64,000 nt of DNA. Source: Aeromonas lacus. Lineage in GTDB: Bacteria; Pseudomonadota; Gammaproteobacteria; Enterobacterales; Aeromonadaceae. The stretch covers positions 1 to 64,000 of the forward strand of contig NZ_JRGM01000176.1 of assembly GCF_000764665.1 (NCBI RefSeq), given 5' to 3'. The first letter of the stretch is position 1. Each line of letters begins with the position of its first letter. A program made the position numbers and the translations under genes. Below are positions 55,612 to 63,260 of the stretch, one piece after another. Under the pieces are notes generated by a model. That model saw nothing but the letters and a program-made list of their open reading frames with translations, was not told where the DNA came from and did not search any database.

Positions 55612-56740
55612 TGCTCGCTCCCTCTTTGCGGGCCCCCTTCTCATCCTCGCCGCCATCCAGCACGCCGCGGCGGATCTGGTCCAGCTCGATAGATTCAAAC
55701 AGCGCCTTGAAATTTCCCTCACCAAATCCTTCGTTGCCCTTGCGCTGGATGATCTCGAAGAAGACCGGGCCAATCACGGTATCGGTAAAGATCTGCAGCA
55801 GAATGCCATCCTTGGTGGGGGAGCCGTCGATGAGGATGCGCAGCTCTTTGAGGGCAGCCAGATCCTCCTGATGCCCCTCGACCCGGCTGTTCACCTTCTC
55901 GTAGTAGGTATCCGGCGTCGGCATAAAACCGGTACCGCGGCTGCGCAGGGTGCGGATGGTGTGGTAGATATCGCTGGAGGCCATGGCGATGTGCTGGATC
56001 CCCTCCCCCTTGTACTGGCGCAGGTACTCCTCGATCTGGGACTTGTCATCCGCCGACTCGTTGATGGGGATGCGGATCTTGCCGCAGGGGGCTGTCATGG
56101 CGCGGGAATGAAGCCCGGTCAGCTTGCCCTCGATATCGAAGTAGCGAATTTCACGGAAGTTGCCGATCCGCTCATAGAAATTGGACCAGACATCCATATT
56201 GCCGCGATGGACGTTGTGGGTCAGGTGATCGATCTCGATAAGGCCGGCATCCACCTCGGCCATCCGAGCCTGCCAGTCGGGGTAGAAGACAAAATCCACG
56301 TCGTAGATGGAGCCCTGGTCGCCATAGCGGTCGACAAAAGAGAGGGTGCTTTCGCCGATACCGTAGATGGCGGGGATGTTGAGCTCCATGGGGCCAATCT
56401 TGCCAACAAAAGGCTTGGCCCCTTTAGCGATGGCGAACTGCTGGGCCTTGCCCGCATCGCTCACCCGAAATGCCATGCCGCAAACGCTTGGCCCATGCAG
56501 GCTGGCAAACTGCTCCGCCTGAGAGTGAGGTTCGGCATTGACCACGAAGTTGATATCCCCCTGCCGATAGAGCCAGCACTGCTTGTGTTTGTGCTTGGCG
56601 ACCTCGGCAAACCCGAGCGAGACAAACAGGCTCTTGAGGGCGGCAATCCCTTTGGCATCGGGGGCCGTGTACTCGACAAACTCGAAGCCATCTGTGCCTA
56701 GAGGGTTGATGGTGTGGGTGGCGGAAGAGGTGGCATTCAT
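55604..56740 (-). CDS. hpd: 4-hydroxyphenylpyruvate dioxygenase Hpd
   Basis: Converts 4-hydroxyphenylpyruvate to homogentisate with O2 and Fe(II). The iron ligands lie in IDHLTHNVHRGNMD (His, near residue 177), GIQHIAMASSDI (His) and GPVFFEIIQRKGNEGFGEGNF (Glu). 378 residues. The ATG at 56740 has AAGGAG 8 bases upstream; an earlier ATG at 56809 is unlikely. It heads the operon, with two TyrR-box-like sites upstream at 56801 and 56889. Confidence 0.95.
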   Translation of the reverse strand: MNATSSATHTINPLGTDGFEFVEYTAPDAKGIAALKSLFVSLGFAEVAKHKHKQCWLYRQGDINFVVNAEPHSQAEQFASLHGPSVCGMAFRVSDAGKAQQFAIAKGAKPFVGKIGPMELNIPAIYGIGESTLSFVDRYGDQGSIYDVDFVFYPDWQARMAEVDAGLIEIDHLTHNVHRGNMDVWSNFYERIGNFREIRYFDIEGKLTGLHSRAMTAPCGKIRIPINESADDKSQIEEYLRQYKGEGIQHIAMASSDIYHTIRTLRSRGTGFMPTPDTYYEKVNSRVEGHQEDLAALKELRILIDGSPTKDGILLQIFTDTVIGPVFFEIIQRKGNEGFGEGNFKALFESIELDQIRRGVLDGGEDEKGARKEGASNA

Positions 56741-56800
56741 CGGGCGCTCCTTGCTCTTGATTCGGTTAAAACGGATTGCGGCACGCAGTGGCGCAGCAAG

Positions 56801-56818
56801 TGTTAACAATTTGTTTCA
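56801..56818. promoter_or_regulatory. TyrR-box-like site, proximal
   Basis: TGTTAACAATTTGTTTCA matches TGTAAA-N6-TTTACA at 9 of 12 positions, 61 bases upstream of hpd. It is a weak box that could act with the stronger one at 56889. Confidence 0.35.
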
Positions 56819-56888
56819 TTAGAGGCAGGGCGTAGCAGGAAGAGAAGAGGCGGGCCGCAGATAGTTTTTCGCAGCTGGCAGCAAAAGA

Positions 56889-56906
56889 TGTAAATGAAGT
56901 GTGACA
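56889..56906. promoter_or_regulatory. TyrR-box-like site, distal
   Basis: TGTAAATGAAGTGTGACA has a perfect TGTAAA left half and 4 of 6 in the right half. It lies about 150 bases upstream of hpd, fitting tyrosine/phenylalanine control by TyrR. Pattern-based only. Confidence 0.45.
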
Positions 56907-56964
56907 AACAGTGAGTACCCTTGCCACAACGCTCATTGCGGACGACAAGGGTGTCAGCTTTGCC

Positions 56965-57663
56965 TTACAACTGCCAGCGCAGTGGAATGAGATGAGGCAA
57001 CCGCGCCCGGGCTTTTTCCAGTCGAGCCGGGGTGGGATTGATCAGCCAAGCCTGCTCCCCCAAGCCCAGCAGCGGCAAATCGTGCAGGCTGTCGCTAAGC
57101 GCCAGCTCGGTATCGAGAGCACAGATCTCGGGCAACAGCTTGTGCTGACCGTGGCAATAGAAGCGAGGCATCAGACCGCCGAGCCGGTAATGCATCCGCG
57201 AACCTATGGTGCAATAAGGCAAGTTTGCAGGCCGTTGCAGAGCAAGCTGGGCCCGTACCAGCGCCCGCGGGCTGGCGGAGAGCACCCAGCAGCGATGCCC
57301 TTCTTCTTCAAGCAGCCGATGCGCCTCGCGAAAGAGCCCCGGACGAGTGTGGCAGTAGGCACGCACCAGCTTGCGCCAACCGAGGGGAGAGAGCCCCAAC
57401 GTGATGGCCCACCAGATAAGGGAGATACCTCGCCGCCGCTGGCTGGGCATCAAATAGACCACCCCACCCAGCGCAATTACCGGCAACAGCAGCAGCGGCC
57501 AGATCCGGCGGCGCAGGATATAGCGCAGCAGACCGGCATGGCTGTCGCCGGGGGCCAGGGTGTCGTCAAAGTCGGCAAGGATCCAGCGCGGTGCACTCCC
57601 GCTCTCTCGATTCCCCCCGCCCTCTTTCGGCACCACTGGTTCAGCTGGCGAGCGGCTTATCAT
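56965..57663 (-). CDS. HAD-IB family phosphatase, membrane-associated
   Basis: A 232-residue haloacid dehalogenase superfamily phosphatase. Motif I ILADFDDTLAPGDS, motif II VLSASP, a lysine (HGQHKLLPEI) and motif IV ALSDSLHDLPLL are all intact, so it should be active. A hydrophobic stretch, RIWPLLLLPVIALGGVVYLM (about 50-70), with a basic flank suggests membrane contact, as in phosphatidylglycerophosphatase or similar lipid phosphatases; the substrate is not known. The ATG at 57663 lies 7 bases after the upstream pseudouridine synthase stop (an operon). Confidence 0.85.
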   Translation of the reverse strand: MISRSPAEPVVPKEGGGNRESGSAPRWILADFDDTLAPGDSHAGLLRYILRRRIWPLLLLPVIALGGVVYLMPSQRRRGISLIWWAITLGLSPLGWRKLVRAYCHTRPGLFREAHRLLEEEGHRCWVLSASPRALVRAQLALQRPANLPYCTIGSRMHYRLGGLMPRFYCHGQHKLLPEICALDTELALSDSLHDLPLLGLGEQAWLINPTPARLEKARARLPHLIPLRWQL

Positions 57664-57670
57664 GGGAGCC

Positions 57671-58333
57671 TCAAAGCGCAAGAGCGGCAATCGCGGCGGT
57701 CAGTTCGGGGGTGACAAACTCGGTCCCCTGCGTGGGTGGGCAGACAAAATCGAACGGCTCGCCCGCCAGCGTGAAGCTGAGCCGCCAGGCATGCAGATAG
57801 CCACGATCGGCTGACGTGCCGCCATAGCGCTCATCCCCGAGAATGGGGGCGCCGATGCTTTTGAGGGCAACCCGGATCTGGTGGGTCTTGCCGGTCTGCG
57901 GCTTAATGCGATAGAGCCGCAGCCCCTCGCGCACCGAGACAGAATCGAACCAGCTGATGGCGGGGTTCTCGAGAGTGCGCGCCAGCAGCCAGCTGCTGCC
58001 GCGCCCCTTTTGCATATCCCCCTTCACCCAACCTTGCTTCTTCTTGGGTTTGCGATCGGAGAGCGCCAGATACTGTTTGCTCACCTCGCGGGCCGCAAAG
58101 GCCATGCTCAGTTCGCGGTTCGCCTCCGTGGTGCGGGCCAGCAGCACCAGACCGGAGGTCATCTTGTCGAGTCGGTGTACCGGATAGAGGGTCAGACCCG
58201 TATCGGCCTTCACCCGATTGACCAGCCCAGGCTCAGTCTCTCCTCCCTCTTCTCCCTTCTCGTCATGCATACCAATCCCAGGCTGCTTGTCGATAACCAG
58301 AAAATCGGCGTGTTGAAACAGGATCCGGTACAT
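57671..58333 (-). CDS. RluA-family pseudouridine synthase
   Basis: A 220-residue pseudouridine synthase. VDKQPGIGMHDE is the usual N-terminal block, the catalytic aspartate lies in PVHRLDKMTSGLVLLART (near residue 53), and TGKTHQIRVALKSIGAPILGDERYGG is the conserved C-terminal block. It lacks an S4 RNA-binding domain, so it is like the TIGR01621 Vibrio-type subgroup or TruC-like; the target position is unknown. The ATG at 58333 (MYRILFQHADFLVIDK) is preferred to 58372. The HAD gene is downstream. Confidence 0.88.
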   Translation of the reverse strand: MYRILFQHADFLVIDKQPGIGMHDEKGEEGGETEPGLVNRVKADTGLTLYPVHRLDKMTSGLVLLARTTEANRELSMAFAAREVSKQYLALSDRKPKKKQGWVKGDMQKGRGSSWLLARTLENPAISWFDSVSVREGLRLYRIKPQTGKTHQIRVALKSIGAPILGDERYGGTSADRGYLHAWRLSFTLAGEPFDFVCPPTQGTEFVTPELTAAIAALAL

Positions 58334-58449
58334 AACACCTCGGGGGACAGGAAAAAGGCCTGCAACCGGCACGCCGGCTGCTCTCGGGCAGGCATTGTCC
58401 CTGCTCGGCCACCATTTGGCAAACGGCCGATAGCCATTGTCGGGCGAAA

Positions 58450-58478
58450 AAAAGCCCCGCCGACGTGGCAGGGCTTTT
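58450..58478 (-). terminator. Terminator of the basic amino acid ABC operon
   Basis: AAAAGCCC / GGGCTTTT with an inner GCC/GGC and one mismatch; a T run follows on the minus strand, 18 bases after the hisM-like stop. Confidence 0.82.
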
Positions 58479-58495
58479 CATCTGGCGTCAACCGG

Positions 58496-59188
58496 TCACA
58501 CACTGCGCGGCCGCAGATGGGCGTGCCAGCGTGTCTCCCACTTCTTGAACAGCCAGACGATGACAAAGGTGAGCAGCATATAGAGCAGACCGGCTGTCAA
58601 AAACGCCTCGAACGGACTGTAGTAGCGGGAGTTGATGATCCGCGCCGCGCCGGTCAGATCGACGATGGTGATGATGCCCGCCACCGCCGAACCCTGCAGC
58701 ATGAAGATCACCTCGTTGCTGTAAGCAGGCAGCGCCCGGCGAAACGAGTTGGGCAAAATGATCCGGGTCAGGGTCTGCCAGCGGGTCATGCCAAAGGCGT
58801 TGGCCGCCTCAATCTGGCCACGCGGCATGTTGTGTACCGCCCCGCGCACGATTTCTGCGGTATAGGCGCCGGTGTTGAGGGTAAATGCCAGCAGCGCGCA
58901 GAACCATGCCTCGGAGAAGAGCGACCAGGCAGCACTGTTCTTCAGCCACTCCCATTGGGCAGCGCCGTAGTAGATGATAAAGAGCTGCACCAGCAGCGGA
59001 GTGCCGCGAAAGAAGTAGATGTAGGCCCAGATCGGCCCCTTGATCAGCCAGTTGCGACTGTTGCGCAGTATGCCCATGGGCACCGCCAGCATCAGACCGA
59101 GGAGCAGGGAGAGGGCCACCAGCCAGACTGTGGTATAGAGCCCCTCCCAGTAGGTGGGCCACTCTTTGAGAATGATTGAGAAATCCAT
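58496..59188 (-). CDS. hisM: Basic amino acid ABC transporter permease (HisM type)
   Basis: A 230-residue inner-membrane permease with five helices. The EAA motif is present (IEAANAFGMTRWQTLTRIILP), as is NTGAYTAEIVRGAV, matching HisM. Its N terminus and C-terminal RWHAHLRPRS tail resemble HisM of E. coli. It would pair with the neighbouring HisQ-like permease. AAAACGAGGTAAGCC precedes the ATG and its start is 3 bases from the end of the other permease gene. Histidine, lysine, arginine or ornithine are likely substrates by family; specificity is inferred. Confidence 0.9.
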   Translation of the reverse strand: MDFSIILKEWPTYWEGLYTTVWLVALSLLLGLMLAVPMGILRNSRNWLIKGPIWAYIYFFRGTPLLVQLFIIYYGAAQWEWLKNSAAWSLFSEAWFCALLAFTLNTGAYTAEIVRGAVHNMPRGQIEAANAFGMTRWQTLTRIILPNSFRRALPAYSNEVIFMLQGSAVAGIITIVDLTGAARIINSRYYSPFEAFLTAGLLYMLLTFVIVWLFKKWETRWHAHLRPRSV

Positions 59189-59191
59189 GGC

Positions 59192-59932
59192 TTACCTCGT
59201 TTTGATGGCGTAGTGACGCTCGGCCCACTTGAGCGCCGAGGTAGAGACGGCAGTGAAGATCAGGAAGATGAGCGCCACGGCCATGTAGAAGGTAAAGGGT
59301 TGCTGGGTCGAACCCGCCGCCAGCGACGCTTTGCGCACCATGTCATCGAGCCCGATGATGGAGACCAGCGCAGTGGTTTTGAGCAGTACCAGCCAGTTGT
59401 TGCCAAAGCCCGGCAGGGCGTGGCGCATCATCTGGGGAAAGAGGATCCGCACAAAGAGTTGGCTCGAACGCATGCCAAAGGCACGGGCTGCCTCCAGCTC
59501 CCCCTTGTCCACCGCCAGAATGGCACCGCGGAAGGTCTCGGTCATATAGGCGCCGAAGATAAAGCCGATGGTCGCCACACCGGCGGCAAACGGGCTGATA
59601 TCCACATAATCGGGCAGCAGGGAGATCCACTCCTGAGACGGGTTGCTCTGCAGCAACCAGTTATTGTAGGTCTCGTTGACCCAGGAACAGACGGCGTTGA
59701 TGAACACCTGGCCGCCAAAGAAGAGCAGCATCATCAGCACCAGATCGGGGATGCCGCGGATCAGGGTGGTATAGCTGCTGGCAATGGCGCGGGCCCACTT
59801 GTAGGGGGAGAGCTTGGCGAGCGCCCCCAGCATGCCGAGCAACAGCGCCAGCAGCAGGGAGGCGAGCGCTACCTCCAGCGTGACCCAGGCGCCCTCCAGC
59901 AACGAGGCTTCGTATCCTTTCAAATCAAACAT
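59192..59932 (-). CDS. hisQ: Basic amino acid ABC transporter permease (HisQ type)
   Basis: A 246-residue membrane permease resembling E. coli HisQ: EGAWVTLEVALASLLLALLL, YTTLIRGIPDLVLMMLLFFGGQ, YMTETFRGAILAVDKGELEAARAFG (the EAA loop) and GNNWLVLLKTTALVS. Two starts fit: ATG at 59932 (GGAG 6 bases before) and ATG at 59944 (GAGAAG upstream); the shorter one matches HisQ length better. The start region is copied 77 bases upstream (see the repeat), and it follows the binding protein gene after a structured gap. Confidence 0.87.
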   Translation of the reverse strand: MFDLKGYEASLLEGAWVTLEVALASLLLALLLGMLGALAKLSPYKWARAIASSYTTLIRGIPDLVLMMLLFFGGQVFINAVCSWVNETYNNWLLQSNPSQEWISLLPDYVDISPFAAGVATIGFIFGAYMTETFRGAILAVDKGELEAARAFGMRSSQLFVRILFPQMMRHALPGFGNNWLVLLKTTALVSIIGLDDMVRKASLAAGSTQQPFTFYMAVALIFLIFTAVSTSALKWAERHYAIKTR

Positions 59933-60026
59933 ATGCAGCTCCATTGCAACTTCTCGAGTGGGCTGATGCCTCTGAACAACAAGAGAACCCACATCCTTAA
60001 CACAGTCAGATGCAGCTCCATTGCAA
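59933..60026 (-). repeat. 17-base direct repeat of the hisQ start region
   Basis: TTGCAATGGAGCTGCAT (minus strand) occurs at 59933-59949, across the first hisQ ATG, and again at 60010-60026. The upstream copy opens a 33-codon ORF (60021 to 59920) that is out of frame with hisQ (77-base offset) and ends inside it. Confidence 0.7.
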
Positions 60027-60032
60027 TTAATA

Positions 60033-60130
60033 GGGCCCATCGCTCCACACGGAGAGAACGGGCCCGATGACGACTGACGAGGTGAGCCGGTCGGCCTGTT
60101 ATTCGCTATCTATGTGGCGAATGACTCACC
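60033..60130 (-). promoter_or_regulatory. Intergenic stem-loops between binding protein and permease genes
   Basis: GGGCCC at 60033-60038 and 60060-60065 enclose an inner CTCC/GGAG hairpin. Further on, GGTGAG (60081-60086) pairs with CTCACC (60125-60130) around ATTCGC/GCGAAT (60101-60122). Such hairpins between a binding protein gene and its permease genes often lower downstream expression or protect the upstream mRNA. Confidence 0.55.
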
Positions 60131-60147
60131 GTACACGGCTCCTCCTA

Positions 60148-60921
60148 TTACTCGCCGTATACGTCGAACTCAAAGTACTTGTCGTTGATCGCCTTGTACT
60201 TGCCATTGGCACGCAGCGCCAGAATGGCGGCGTTGAATTTCTCTTTCAGATCCTTGTCAGCCTTGCGTACCGCAATGCCGGCACCTTCGCCAAACCACTT
60301 GGGATCGGTCAGTTTCGGGCCGACGAATTCAAAGGCATCGCCCCCCTCTTTCTTCAGCAGACCGTCGGTAATGGCGGCGGAGTCGGCCAGCACATAGTCG
60401 ACACGGCCAGATTTCAGATCGAGATAGGCTTCATCGGCAGTGCCGTAACGCTTGATGGTGGCGTTCGGGAAGTTGTCGGTAATGAAGGTATCCATGGAGG
60501 TAGCACGCTGCACCGCCACGGTTTTCCCTTCCATGAAGGCCTTGTCGAGCTTGACGTCTGTCCCTTTCTTGGCAGCAAAGCGAGCCGGAATATGTTGATA
60601 CTTCTGGGTGAAGTCCACCTTCTTCTTGCGCTCTTCTGTGATATCCATGGTGGCGATGATGGCGTCAAACTTGCGCGACAGCAGCGCCGGAATGATGCCG
60701 TCCCAATCCTGCTTGACCAGGGTGCACTTCACTTTCATCTCTTCGCACAGGGCATTGGCGATGTCGATATCAAACCCTTTTACCTCGCCATTGGGCTCGG
60801 TCCAGGAGAAGGGGGGATAGGCACCCTCAACCCCGATACGCACCTCTTTCCACTCCTTGGCCATCAGGCTGCCGGAAGAGAGGGCAGCAATCACGGTAGT
60901 CGCCAGCATCAGCTTGTTCAT
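60148..60921 (-). CDS. Basic amino acid ABC transporter substrate-binding protein (ArgT/HisJ type)
   Basis: A 257-residue periplasmic binding protein. Signal peptide MNKLMLATTVIAALSSGSLMA is cleaved before KEWKEVRIGVEGAYPPFSW. The LAO/HisJ family motifs GVEGAYPPFSWTEPNGEVKG (20 residues, binding loop), GFDIDIANALCEEMKVKC (a disulfide pair, as in ArgT), QDWDGIIPALLSRKFDAIIA and MDITEERKKKVDFTQKY are present. Lys, Arg, His or ornithine are the likely ligands. The ATG at 60921 has AAGGAGAG upstream. The ATPase gene ends 50 bases before it. Confidence 0.92.
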   Translation of the reverse strand: MNKLMLATTVIAALSSGSLMAKEWKEVRIGVEGAYPPFSWTEPNGEVKGFDIDIANALCEEMKVKCTLVKQDWDGIIPALLSRKFDAIIATMDITEERKKKVDFTQKYQHIPARFAAKKGTDVKLDKAFMEGKTVAVQRATSMDTFITDNFPNATIKRYGTADEAYLDLKSGRVDYVLADSAAITDGLLKKEGGDAFEFVGPKLTDPKWFGEGAGIAVRKADKDLKEKFNAAILALRANGKYKAINDKYFEFDVYGE

Positions 60922-60971
60922 GTATCTCTCCTTGATAAAACAGTCGATCGTGTAAATCCGGGCTCCGGCCA

Positions 60972-61742
60972 TCAATAGATGGAGGAGATGAATTGTTTGA
61001 ACCGCTCGGATTTGGGATGGGCAAAAATCTCTTTGGGATTGCCCTCCTCCTCCACTCTTCCCTGATGCAGGAACATCACCTTGTTCGATACATCGCGGGC
61101 AAATGACATCTCGTGGGTCACCACCAGCATGGTGCGCCCCTCTTCGGCCAGCTCGCGCATCAGGCCGAGTACCTCACCCACCAGCTCGGGATCGAGCGCC
61201 GAGGTGGGTTCATCAAAGAGCATCACCTCGGGCTCCACCGCCAGCGCACGGGCGATGGCGGCACGCTGCTGCTGACCGCCGGAGAGGTGACCCGGGTAGT
61301 AGTCGCGCCGCTCCCACAGCCCAACCCGGTTGAGCAACTGCTCCGCCTTGGCGATCGCCTCGGCACGGGGCACCTTGAGCACCTGGATCGGCACTTCGAT
61401 GATGTTCTGCATGATGGTCATGTGCGACCAGAGATTGAAGCTTTGGAAAACCATCGCCAGCCGGCTGCGAATGCGCTCAACCTGACGCATATCTTCCGGC
61501 AACCGTTCGCCGGAACGGCTGGTTTTCATCCGGATCAATTCGCCATGGAGGGAGACGCTGCCGGATGAGGGGGTTTCGAGCAGATTGATACAGCGCAGAA
61601 AAGTCGACTTCCCAGAACCCGAGGAGCCGATAAGGGAGATGACATCCCCCTTGTGGGCAGTCATGTCGATGCCCTTGAGCACTTCGTGGGTGCCAAAATA
61701 TTTGTGCAGATCACGTACTTCCAGTGCGGCAACGTCGCTCAT
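60972..61742 (-). CDS. hisP: Basic amino acid ABC transporter ATPase (HisP type)
   Basis: A 256-residue ATPase. The Walker A GSSGSGKSTFLRCINLLE, Q-loop MVFQSFNLWSHM, signature LSGGQQQRAAIARAL, Walker B VMLFDEPTSALDPE and H-loop VVTHEM are complete. VEEEGNPKEIFAHPKSERFKQFI is the usual polar amino acid transporter tail. It drives the permease pair of this operon, and is here the first gene, whereas in E. coli hisP comes last. The promoter candidate is at 61835-61863. Confidence 0.93.
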   Translation of the reverse strand: MSDVAALEVRDLHKYFGTHEVLKGIDMTAHKGDVISLIGSSGSGKSTFLRCINLLETPSSGSVSLHGELIRMKTSRSGERLPEDMRQVERIRSRLAMVFQSFNLWSHMTIMQNIIEVPIQVLKVPRAEAIAKAEQLLNRVGLWERRDYYPGHLSGGQQQRAAIARALAVEPEVMLFDEPTSALDPELVGEVLGLMRELAEEGRTMLVVTHEMSFARDVSNKVMFLHQGRVEEEGNPKEIFAHPKSERFKQFISSIY

Positions 61743-62274
61743 CCATTACAACCTTGTCTGTCCCTAGACGCCGCAGGGGCGTGACTCCACCATCGCCAAC
61801 TTAACAAAAATTTAACCGATGGTAACCTTCTGCGAAAATATCACCCGGATAGTGAAAAAACAATATGGAACGCGGGGATCTTGGTTAATCGCTCTATTTT
61901 TATTCGACTATCACGTATTTTTCAGTACTTTGTTTGCATAAACAGCCGTTTCATCGGCATTTGGAATACCGCCTTTTTATACCCCAATCATTGCCGTGGC
62001 AAGAGAAAAACCACATTCAGTCCGCAACGACTCCAAAATGGCTTTATGCAGCCACTCCCCATGCAGATTCTGGCTGGAGCGAATGGATCAAACTGATTTT
62101 ATTGGCCCCTTGTCAGGAAGCTGCGTCCCCTTCGCACACCCCACATCAGGCTGAAAAGTAACAACTCCCTAATAAATGGCCCCGGAACCCCATGGAAAGC
62201 GAGAGAAATGTGACACAGAGCCAATAAGTAATGATAAGGTGGGATTTTTATCAGTTTTTGTGATCGAGGCCCCG
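61743..62274. other. Divergent promoter region, no gene seen
   Basis: This 532-base gap separates the ABC importer operon (minus) from lysO (plus). Short ORFs of 71-75 codons lie in it, but they overlap in different frames, lack ribosome sites and have no recognisable motif, so I do not call them. It is AT-rich and holds the importer promoter candidate near 61835. A poor ARG-box-like TCTATTTTTATTCGA lies at about 61893. The lysO promoter is not defined. Confidence 0.5.
61835..61863 (-). promoter_or_regulatory. Candidate promoter of the ABC importer operon
   Basis: On the minus strand, -35 TTGTTT (61858-61863) and -10 TATTTT (61835-61840) are 17 bases apart, with an extended TG element just before the -10. 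It lies about 93 bases upstream of the HisP-type start. Confidence 0.45.
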
Positions 62275-63177
62275 ATGTTGCTCAATGTCTTGCTGATCCT
62301 ATTGCCACTGGTGATCGGCTATCTGGTTCCCCTCTCCTCCGCCCGATTGATCAAGCTGGTCAATCAGGGGCTGGGCAAGATGGTCTACCTCATTCTCTTT
62401 CTGATGGGGCTGGGGCTTGCCTATGTGGAGAACCTTGGCAGCAACCTCGCCGTCATCTTCAAAGTGGCCGGGATCATGCTCGGCGCCATTACCCTCTGCA
62501 ACCTGCTGGCCCTCTGGTGGCTCGACAAGCGCTCGCCGCCGACCCATGCCGCCAGCGATGCCAAAATGCCGAGCAAGCTCCATCTCCTGTGGGAGTCGCT
62601 GCAGCTCTGCTTTGTGGTACTGGGCGGTGTGCTGCTGGGTCTGCTGGTAGATCTGCGCGCCCTGCCCATCGACAAGTGGAGCGAGTGGGCGCTGATGCTG
62701 CTGCTCTTTCTGGTCGGGGTGCAGATGCGCAACTCCGGCATGCGGCTGCGCCAGATCCTGCTCAATCCCTGGGGGATGAAGATCGCCGCCACCGTCATTG
62801 TCAGCAGCTGGCTCGGCAGCCTGCTGGCGGCCCAGTTGCTGGACATGCCGATGGCTCACGGGCTGGCGCTGGGATCGAGTTTCGGCTGGTACTCGCTCTC
62901 CGGTATTCTGGTGGCCGACAAGCTGGGGCCTGTGCTGGGCTCGGCCGCCTTTATCAACGATCTGGGGCGCGAGCTTATCGCCATCCTGATCATTCCGATC
63001 CTGATGCGGCGTCACCCCTCGGCCGCCATCGGCTATGGCGGCGCCACCGCCCTCGACTTCACCCTGCCGGTCATTCAGAAGTCGGGGGGCATCACCGTCG
63101 TGCCGGTGGCTATTGTCTCCGGCTTTATCCTGAGCCTGCTCGGCCCCATCCTGATCCTCGGCTTTCTGGCTATCTAG
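62275..63177 (+). CDS. lysO: Lysine exporter LysO
   Basis: A 300-residue membrane protein recognised as LysO (YbjE, DUF340), which exports L-lysine in E. coli. Matching blocks: LLPLVIGYLVPL, MVYLILFLMGLGLAYVENL, LLLFLVGVQMRNSGMRLRQILLN, GSSFGWYSLSGILVADKLGPVLGS and NDLGRELIAILIIPILMRR. About eight membrane helices. The ATG at 62275 (GAGG 6-7 bases upstream) aligns with E. coli LysO; a longer start at 62176 would add 33 unrelated residues. It diverges from the basic amino acid importer and is followed by a strong terminator. Confidence 0.93.
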   Translation: MLLNVLLILLPLVIGYLVPLSSARLIKLVNQGLGKMVYLILFLMGLGLAYVENLGSNLAVIFKVAGIMLGAITLCNLLALWWLDKRSPPTHAASDAKMPSKLHLLWESLQLCFVVLGGVLLGLLVDLRALPIDKWSEWALMLLLFLVGVQMRNSGMRLRQILLNPWGMKIAATVIVSSWLGSLLAAQLLDMPMAHGLALGSSFGWYSLSGILVADKLGPVLGSAAFINDLGRELIAILIIPILMRRHPSAAIGYGGATALDFTLPVIQKSGGITVVPVAIVSGFILSLLGPILILGFLAI

Positions 63178-63193
63178 GCTGCCTCTCCCCAGC

Positions 63194-63223
63194 AAAAAGC
63201 CCGACACGGTTGTCGGGCTTTTT
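63194..63223. terminator. Bidirectional terminator (lysO / iadA)
   Basis: AAAAAGCCCGACA and its complement around CGGT, with A/T runs on both sides, between convergent genes. Confidence 0.93.
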
Positions 63224-63260
63224 GTTTGGAAATCGATACGCGCAATAAAACGCCAAGAGC

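Noticed and set aside
61881-62161. Two ORFs of 71 and 75 codons in the importer-exporter gap
   Set aside because: They overlap in different frames, lack ribosome sites, and show no domain; the region is better explained as promoters.
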